DNA of 64,000 nt from Thalassobius vesicularis (GTDB lineage Bacteria > Pseudomonadota > Alphaproteobacteria > Rhodobacterales > Rhodobacteraceae): positions 248,001-312,000 of the forward strand of contig NZ_SSMD01000003.1 in NCBI RefSeq assembly GCF_004799325.1, given 5' to 3'. The notes below the pieces were generated by a model. It saw only the letters and a program-made list of their open reading frames with translations. It had not been told where the DNA came from and did not search any database. Made by a program: the position numbers and the translations under genes. Positions 60,425 to 64,000 of this stretch are shown one piece after another. The first letter of the stretch is position 1, and every line of letters starts with the position of its first letter.

Positions 60425-60520
60425 CAGTGAAATCCGTTCCCGCCTTTCATGTCCATTGCGGGCGGGACGGACTTCCTCCCTGTCAGACTGGCCGCACCTT
60501 TGCTGGTGCGGTCTTTTTTT
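60425..60520 (+). ncRNA. Candidate small RNA with CUUCCUCCC linker
   Basis: First of two RNA-like cassettes in the 422-base gap between DUF853 and the IalB gene. An eleven-base-pair stem (TCCG..TCCCGCC with GGCGGGACGGA, one bulged T; 60432-60472) is followed by a single-stranded ACTTCCTCCCTGTC, then a terminator CCGCACC-TTTGCT-GGTGCGG with T7. The linker is complementary to Shine-Dalgarno sequences, like the CCUCCUCCC motif of Rhodobacter stress RNAs. No convincing -35 was found, so the 5' end is uncertain. Confidence 0.45.
60492..60520 (+). terminator. Rho-independent terminator of the first small-RNA candidate
   Basis: CCGCACC-TTTGCT-GGTGCGG then TCTTTTTTT. No protein gene on the plus strand ends nearby. 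Confidence 0.85.
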
Positions 60521-60542
60521 GTCGAGACGCTGGGAATCGCGG

Positions 60543-60571
60543 TTGACCATCCCCGGCAACTGTCCTAGCGT
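60543..60571 (+). promoter_or_regulatory. Promoter for the second small-RNA candidate
   Basis: TTGACC and TAGCGT with a 17-base spacer, expected start near 60578. It lies 23 bases after the first terminator. Confidence 0.45.
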
Positions 60572-60577
60572 CTGCTC

Positions 60578-60650
60578 AATGACTAAGTCGGCCAGTCCGA
60601 CGGGGAGCAAAAAAATACGGAAAGGGGACCCTTGTGGTCCCTTTTCTTAT
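60578..60650 (+). ncRNA. Second candidate small RNA
   Basis: Predicted transcript of about 73 bases: small hairpin GTCGG-CCAGT-CCGAC (60587-60601), a GGGGAGC-plus-A7 linker, then a ten-base terminator stem AAAGGGGACC/GGTCCCTTTT (60621-60645) with a U-rich end. An ATG at 60579 opens a frame without a ribosome site and with improbable composition, so coding is unlikely. The rest of the gap to 60790 holds the IalB promoter region and nothing I can name. Confidence 0.45.
60621..60650 (+). terminator. Rho-independent terminator of the second small-RNA candidate
   Basis: AAAGGGGACC-CTTGT-GGTCCCTTTT with CTTATTT after it. One G-T pair in the stem. Confidence 0.75.
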
Positions 60651-60790
60651 TTCCGCGGACTCGTTGACCCGTTCGGCCCAAGCGGCGGCAGGTTTTCGCG
60701 CGTGGGGCGGCATGGTCAGGATAATGTGACCTGACAGCCCTGTCCGGGCGTGGTAAGTCCGCAGCAAATTGAACCCAAAAGGGAATAACG

Positions 60791-61396
60791 ATGTTGAACC
60801 TCCGCTCTGCCCTGCCCTTCGCTCTGGTTGCGGCCCTTGCTTCGCCGCTGATGGCACAGGATGCCACCAAGACCGAGAAGCCCGCCGAAGATTCCGGTCT
60901 TGCCATGGGTCAGGAAGTGAACGCCGGCCCGCAGCCCTATTTCCGTGAAGAGTCGGGCGACTGGAAACTGGAATGCCTGAAGACCGGCACCGCGGACGAG
61001 CCCTGCCAGCTGTTCCAGGAGGCCTATGGCGCAGATGGCAAGCCGCTGTCCAACATCCGCCTGTTCCGTCTGCCCGAAGGTAGCCCCGCCGTTGCCGGTG
61101 CCGTGATCGCTGTCCCGCTGGAGGTGCTGCTGCCCGCGCAGCTGACCATGACGATCGACGATGGCGCAACCAAGCGTTACCCCTACTCGGTTTGCGATCC
61201 GCTGGGCTGCTACGCCCGCATCGGCCTGACCGCCGAGGAAGTGACCGAGATGAAGAGCGGCGCCAAGGCGGTTCTGCAGGTGGTTCCGTTCGTGGCCCCG
61301 AATGAACGCATGACGGTGACCTTCTCGTTGAAAGGCTTCACCGCAGGGTTCGACAAGATCAAGCCGATCGAAATGCCCGGCGCGCCCAAGCAATAA
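60791..61396 (+). CDS. Invasion-associated locus B (IalB) family protein
   Basis: A 201-residue exported protein. The signal peptide is LPFALVAALASPLMA (cut before QDAT), and the IalB domain follows: DWKLECLKTGTADEPCQLFQEAY (core WKLECLKTGTADEPCQLFQ), RYPYSVCDPLGCYARIGLT (core YSVCDPLGCYARI), with four Cys likely forming disulfides. Named from Bartonella, the family is common in free-living marine alphaproteobacteria, where its role is unknown. AAGGGAA precedes the ATG. Confidence 0.9.
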   Translation: MLNLRSALPFALVAALASPLMAQDATKTEKPAEDSGLAMGQEVNAGPQPYFREESGDWKLECLKTGTADEPCQLFQEAYGADGKPLSNIRLFRLPEGSPAVAGAVIAVPLEVLLPAQLTMTIDDGATKRYPYSVCDPLGCYARIGLTAEEVTEMKSGAKAVLQVVPFVAPNERMTVTFSLKGFTAGFDKIKPIEMPGAPKQ

Positions 61397-61420
61397 GCCA
61401 GCGCGAAGCTATGAAATGAC

Positions 61421-61449
61421 AGAGGCGCCCGGGAAACCGTGGCGCCTCT
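61421..61449. other. Stem-loop between convergent IalB and KAS genes
   Basis: AGAGGCGCC and GGCGCCTCT pair across CGGGAAACCGT. No T tract on either strand, so terminator function is doubtful. Confidence 0.6.
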
Positions 61450-61465
61450 GGCTCGTTTCAGGGGA

Positions 61466-62674
61466 TCAGAACCGTTTCAGCGCAAGGACCGAGTTCAGCC
61501 CGCCAAAGGCAAAGGCGTTCGACAGCGCGTAGTCGATCCTGGCCTCGCGGGCCTCGTTCGGGACGACGTCCAGCGCGCATTCGGGGTCGAATTCCTCGTA
61601 CCCGATGGTGGGCGCGATCACGCCGTCGCGCAGGGCCATGATGCAGGCCAGCAGCTCGACAGCGCCGGTGCCGCCGATCAGGTGGCCGTGCATCGCCTTG
61701 GTCGAAGAGATCATCACCTTGTCCGCGTGGTGGCCGAACACGTCCGATACGGCGGCGCATTCGGTCTTGTCATTGGCGGCGGTGCCGGTGCCGTGCGCGT
61801 TGATATAGCCGACCTGATCGGGCGTGATCTTGGCGTCGTTCAGCGCCCCGGCGATGGTGCGGGCGGCGCCCATTTTCGACGGCATCACGATGTCGGACGC
61901 GTCCGAGGTCATGGCAAAGCCCACAACTTCGGCCAGGATGGTTGCGCCGCGTTTGCGGGCGTGCTCGTATTCCTCGAACACGAAGACGCCTGCGCCTTCG
62001 CCCTGCACCATGCCGTTGCGGTTGGCGCTAAAGGGGCGGCAGGCGTCCTTGGACATCACGCGCAGCCCTTCCCAGGCTTTCACACCGCCAAAGCACAGCA
62101 TGGATTCCGAGCCGCCGGTGATCATCGCCCGGCAGAACCCGCCATGGATCATCTGAAATGCCTGGCTCATCGCGTGGTTCGAGGACGCGCAGGCCGAGGA
62201 CACGGTGAAGCTGGGGCCGCGCAGGTTGAACTCCATCGAGACATGGCTGGCAGCGGCGTTGTTCATCAGTTTGGGCACGACGAAGGGATGAACGCGGTTC
62301 TTTCCCTCTTCGTAGACGCTGCGATAATTCTCATCCAGCGTGGTCATGCCCCCGCCGGAATTGCCCAGAACGACGCCCGCGCGGGCCGACAGCTCGTCGG
62401 TGAATTCCAGACCGGATTGCGCGATGGCTTCGCGGGCGGCGATCAGCGTAAACTGGGTGAAACGGTCGTACAACGCCAGTTGCTGGCGGTTGAAGCGTTC
62501 GTTCTCGTCGAAATTCTTGATCTGGCCGCCGATGCGGATCGACAGACGCTCGACATCCGGAAATTCCAGATCGGTGATGCCGCAGCGCCCTTCGCGCATG
62601 GCCTCCAGCGTGTCGGGGACGTTCTGACCCAGCGCGTTGACGGTGCCAGCCCCGGTAATGACGACGCGCCTCAT
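61466..62674 (-). CDS. Beta-ketoacyl-ACP synthase (FabF/FabB type)
   Basis: A 402-residue elongating condensing enzyme. The Cys is in TVSSACASSNHAMSQAF (core SSACASSNHA), the two His in YINAHGTGTAANDKTE and SSTKAMHGHLIGG, giving the full C-H-H triad. It is coupled by a four-base overlap to its own acyl carrier protein and followed upstream in the operon by lpxD, so it probably extends a special acyl chain for lipid A rather than serving bulk fatty-acid synthesis. Distinct from the fabH at 9.6 kb. Confidence 0.92.
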   Translation of the reverse strand: MRRVVITGAGTVNALGQNVPDTLEAMREGRCGITDLEFPDVERLSIRIGGQIKNFDENERFNRQQLALYDRFTQFTLIAAREAIAQSGLEFTDELSARAGVVLGNSGGGMTTLDENYRSVYEEGKNRVHPFVVPKLMNNAAASHVSMEFNLRGPSFTVSSACASSNHAMSQAFQMIHGGFCRAMITGGSESMLCFGGVKAWEGLRVMSKDACRPFSANRNGMVQGEGAGVFVFEEYEHARKRGATILAEVVGFAMTSDASDIVMPSKMGAARTIAGALNDAKITPDQVGYINAHGTGTAANDKTECAAVSDVFGHHADKVMISSTKAMHGHLIGGTGAVELLACIMALRDGVIAPTIGYEEFDPECALDVVPNEAREARIDYALSNAFAFGGLNSVLALKRF

Positions 62675-62931
62675 GCGGCTTGCTCGGTCACCAGTTTTTC
62701 GATGCCGGCAACGATCGAGGCCACCGATGAGATGTCGAAATCGCTTTGATCGGGTTCGTTGGCGTTGAAGGGCACCGTGATGTCGAATGCCTCTTCGATG
62801 GCAAAGATCGATTCCACCAGGCCCAGGCTGTCGATCCCCAGACTTTCCAGCGTGCTGTCCATCGTCACGTCCGACGGCTCCAGCACGGCTTGTTCAGCGA
62901 TGATTGCGATCACTTTATCCTTGATGCTCAT
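62671..62931 (-). CDS. Acyl carrier protein
   Basis: An 86-residue ACP with the phosphopantetheine attachment Ser in LGIDSLGLVESIFAIEEAF (core GIDSLGLVE). The surrounding FAIEEAFDITVPF resembles specialised ACPs used for lipid A acylation (AcpXL-like) more than the housekeeping AcpP, though it lacks the exact AcpXL sequence I know. Four-base overlap with the condensing enzyme. Confidence 0.9.
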   Translation of the reverse strand: MSIKDKVIAIIAEQAVLEPSDVTMDSTLESLGIDSLGLVESIFAIEEAFDITVPFNANEPDQSDFDISSVASIVAGIEKLVTEQAA

Positions 62932-62966
62932 GATCCCGGCCCTTCTATCCTCTCTCAGAGGAATAA

Positions 62967-64000
62967 TTAGTCATTGTCCGGCGAGCTTTTAAGGCCCTTT
63001 TGTAACACAGAGACGTCACGGAACAGGCGCGGCAGTCTGCGCAGGTATTTGTAGATCTCGATATGCTGGTCCATTTTCATCGCCGGATAGCCCAGCATGA
63101 CACGGCCCGCGGGGATATTCGACAACACCTTGGTGGCGCCGCCGGTGATGACGTGATCGCCGATAAACAGGTTGTCCGAGACGCCGGTCTGCCCGCCCAG
63201 CACGACGTTATTGCCGATCCGGGTCGAGCCCGCGACGCCGACCTGCGCGCAGATCAGGCAGTCGTTGCCGATCTCGACGTTGTGGCCGATCTGGGCAAGG
63301 TTGTCGAATTTCACGCCGTTGCCGATGCGGGTGTCACGCACGGTGCCCCGGTCGATACAGCTGTTGGCGCCCAGTTCAACATCGTCGCCGATGGTGACAT
63401 TTCCAAGCGAATGAATGCGGGCATAAGACTGGCCGTGCAGCTCGGTTTCCTTGCCAAGGGTTTCGCGGACCTTTTCGACCGCCGACACCTCGGGCGTGAC
63501 AAAGCTGAAGCCATCCGCGCCGACGGTTGCCCCCGGCTGGCCGATGAATCGCTTGCCGATGCGGACGCGGGCGCCCAGCTTGACGCCTTCGCGCAGGAAT
63601 GCGCCTTCACCCAGAGTGACATCGGCGCCAATGAAGCATTGCGGCCCAATGACCGAGTTCGCGCCGATCTGTGCGCGGGGGCCGATCACGGTCAGCGGGC
63701 CGACGCTGACATTTTCACCCAGTTGGGCAGAGGGGTCGATGACGGCCGAGGGATGGATGCCCGCCGCATAGCCCTGCCCCTGATCCATCATCGCGGACAG
63801 GCCGGACATTGCATAGCGCGCACGGTTGGGCACGATCGCGGCCTCAAGGCCAAGCGCCTGCCAGTCGGCGCCGGCCCAGACCATCGCGGCGCGTGCCTTG
63901 CCTGCGCTCAGGCCCTCGGCGTATTTCGGGCTCATGGCCAAGGCCAGATCGCCCGGCCCTGCCATCGCGGGTTCCGCCACGCCGGAAATCGGCAGATCTA
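62967..64000 (-). CDS. lpxD: UDP-3-O-(3-hydroxyacyl)glucosamine N-acyltransferase, 5' end outside window
   Basis: LpxD adds the N-linked 3-hydroxyacyl chain in lipid A synthesis. The frame is open to the last base, and the sequence before the first listed Val ([14 protein letters not shown]) continues the LpxD N-terminal uridine-binding domain, so the start is past the window. The hexapeptide-repeat core is clear: [22 protein letters not shown] (cores [24 protein letters not shown]), catalytic His in [14 protein letters not shown], and C-terminal helices [14 protein letters not shown]. Its pairing with a private ACP and KAS is notable; lpxD usually lies with fabZ and lpxA. Confidence 0.92.
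   Translation of the reverse strand, partial: DLPISGVAEPAMAGPGDLALAMSPKYAEGLSAGKARAAMVWAGADWQALGLEAAIVPNRARYAMSGLSAMMDQGQGYAAGIHPSAVIDPSAQLGENVSVGPLTVIGPRAQIGANSVIGPQCFIGADVTLGEGAFLREGVKLGARVRIGKRFIGQPGATVGADGFSFVTPEVSAVEKVRETLGKETELHGQSYARIHSLGNVTIGDDVELGANSCIDRGTVRDTRIGNGVKFDNLAQIGHNVEIGNDCLICAQVGVAGSTRIGNNVVLGGQTGVSDNLFIGDHVITGGATKVLSNIPAGRVMLGYPAMKMDQHIEIYKYLRRLPRLFRDVSVLQKGLKSSPDND

Noticed and set aside
60579-60734. A 51-codon ATG frame in the second small-RNA cassette
   Set aside because: No ribosome site, passes straight through the terminator stem, and the product has no coding-like composition.
1-64000. Mobile elements, prophage, CRISPR or toxin-antitoxin islands
   Set aside because: No transposase, integrase, phage structural gene, direct-repeat array or att-like duplication at the two tRNA genes was seen.

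Overview
The window looks like ordinary chromosome from an alphaproteobacterium of the Rhodobacteraceae (Roseobacter group). This rests on high GC with strongly GC-biased third codon positions, on conserved local gene orders (argS-SPOR-nagZ-scpAB; yceD-rpmF-plsX-fabH-ihfA-merR; phoR-pstSCAB-phoU-phoB; yicC-gmk), on family-typical proteins (the double-length PF06559 dCTP deaminase, DUF853 ATPase, IalB protein, class II DAHP synthase) and on short intergenic repeats of a kind common in that family. The assignment is an inference from content, not a database match. I see no insertion sequence, prophage, integrase, CRISPR array or rRNA gene.

Layout. 0-4.8 kb: 3' part of argS, a SPOR-domain membrane protein, nagZ (wall recycling), scpA/scpB (condensin) and a 60-residue basic protein. 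4.7-8.2 kb: MFS exporter with palindromic operators, dCTP deaminase, a crotonase and tRNA-Pro(GGG). 8.3-13.2 kb: the phospholipid/fatty-acid start cluster (plsX, fabH) with rpmF, yceD, ihfA and a MerR regulator, and divergent bamE. 13.2-19.1 kb: olsB-like acyltransferase, ABC-F protein (uup), SDR, AbrB-type permease, SGNH hydrolase, tRNA-Gly(CCC). 19.1-24.4 kb: K+ channel overlapping an FrnE-type oxidoreductase, acyl-CoA synthetase divergent from an XRE-cupin regulator, a 37-residue lipoprotein coupled to a YejA-type binding protein. 24.4-28.4 kb: a candidate small RNA, 3-hydroxybutyrate dehydrogenase with a patatin, a Ca2+/Na+ antiporter, a DUF502 protein. 28.4-32.2 kb: pseudouridine breakdown (psuK-psuG) and a head-to-head DUF4198/HupE pair that looks like metal handling. 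32.4-36.8 kb: rpsB-tsf, a structured interval with an unlisted 50-codon ORF, a LuxR-type regulator and an FAD amine/amino-acid oxidase. 36.8-39.1 kb: glutaryl-CoA dehydrogenase with divergent LysR. 39.2-48.7 kb: the Pho regulon block with a clear Pho box before pstS, then gamma-carbonic anhydrase, gmk and yicC. 48.8-52.3 kb: PAS protein, class II DAHP synthase, GlxA-type regulator. 52.5-58.3 kb: branched-chain amino-acid (Liv-type) ABC transporter containing an inserted secreted protein of unknown function. 58.3-64 kb: secreted unknown protein, HerA-like DUF853 ATPase, two tandem small-RNA-like cassettes, IalB-type protein, and a KAS-ACP-lpxD cluster cut off by the window end.

The protein-coding part is mostly housekeeping and transport. 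The material least explained by known families is in the noncoding gaps: three hairpin-terminator cassettes (24.53-24.61, 60.43-60.52, 60.58-60.65 kb), the 34.18-34.54 kb interval with a small ORF and nested perfect inverted repeats, and a dispersed repeat family whose AAGAAG end sits where ribosome binding sites belong. The DUF4198/HupE pair, whose 5' ends overlap on opposite strands and whose predicted mature proteins both begin with His-Glu, is the best candidate for an underexplored protein system. All coordinates, starts and structures were read by eye; no search or folding program was run.
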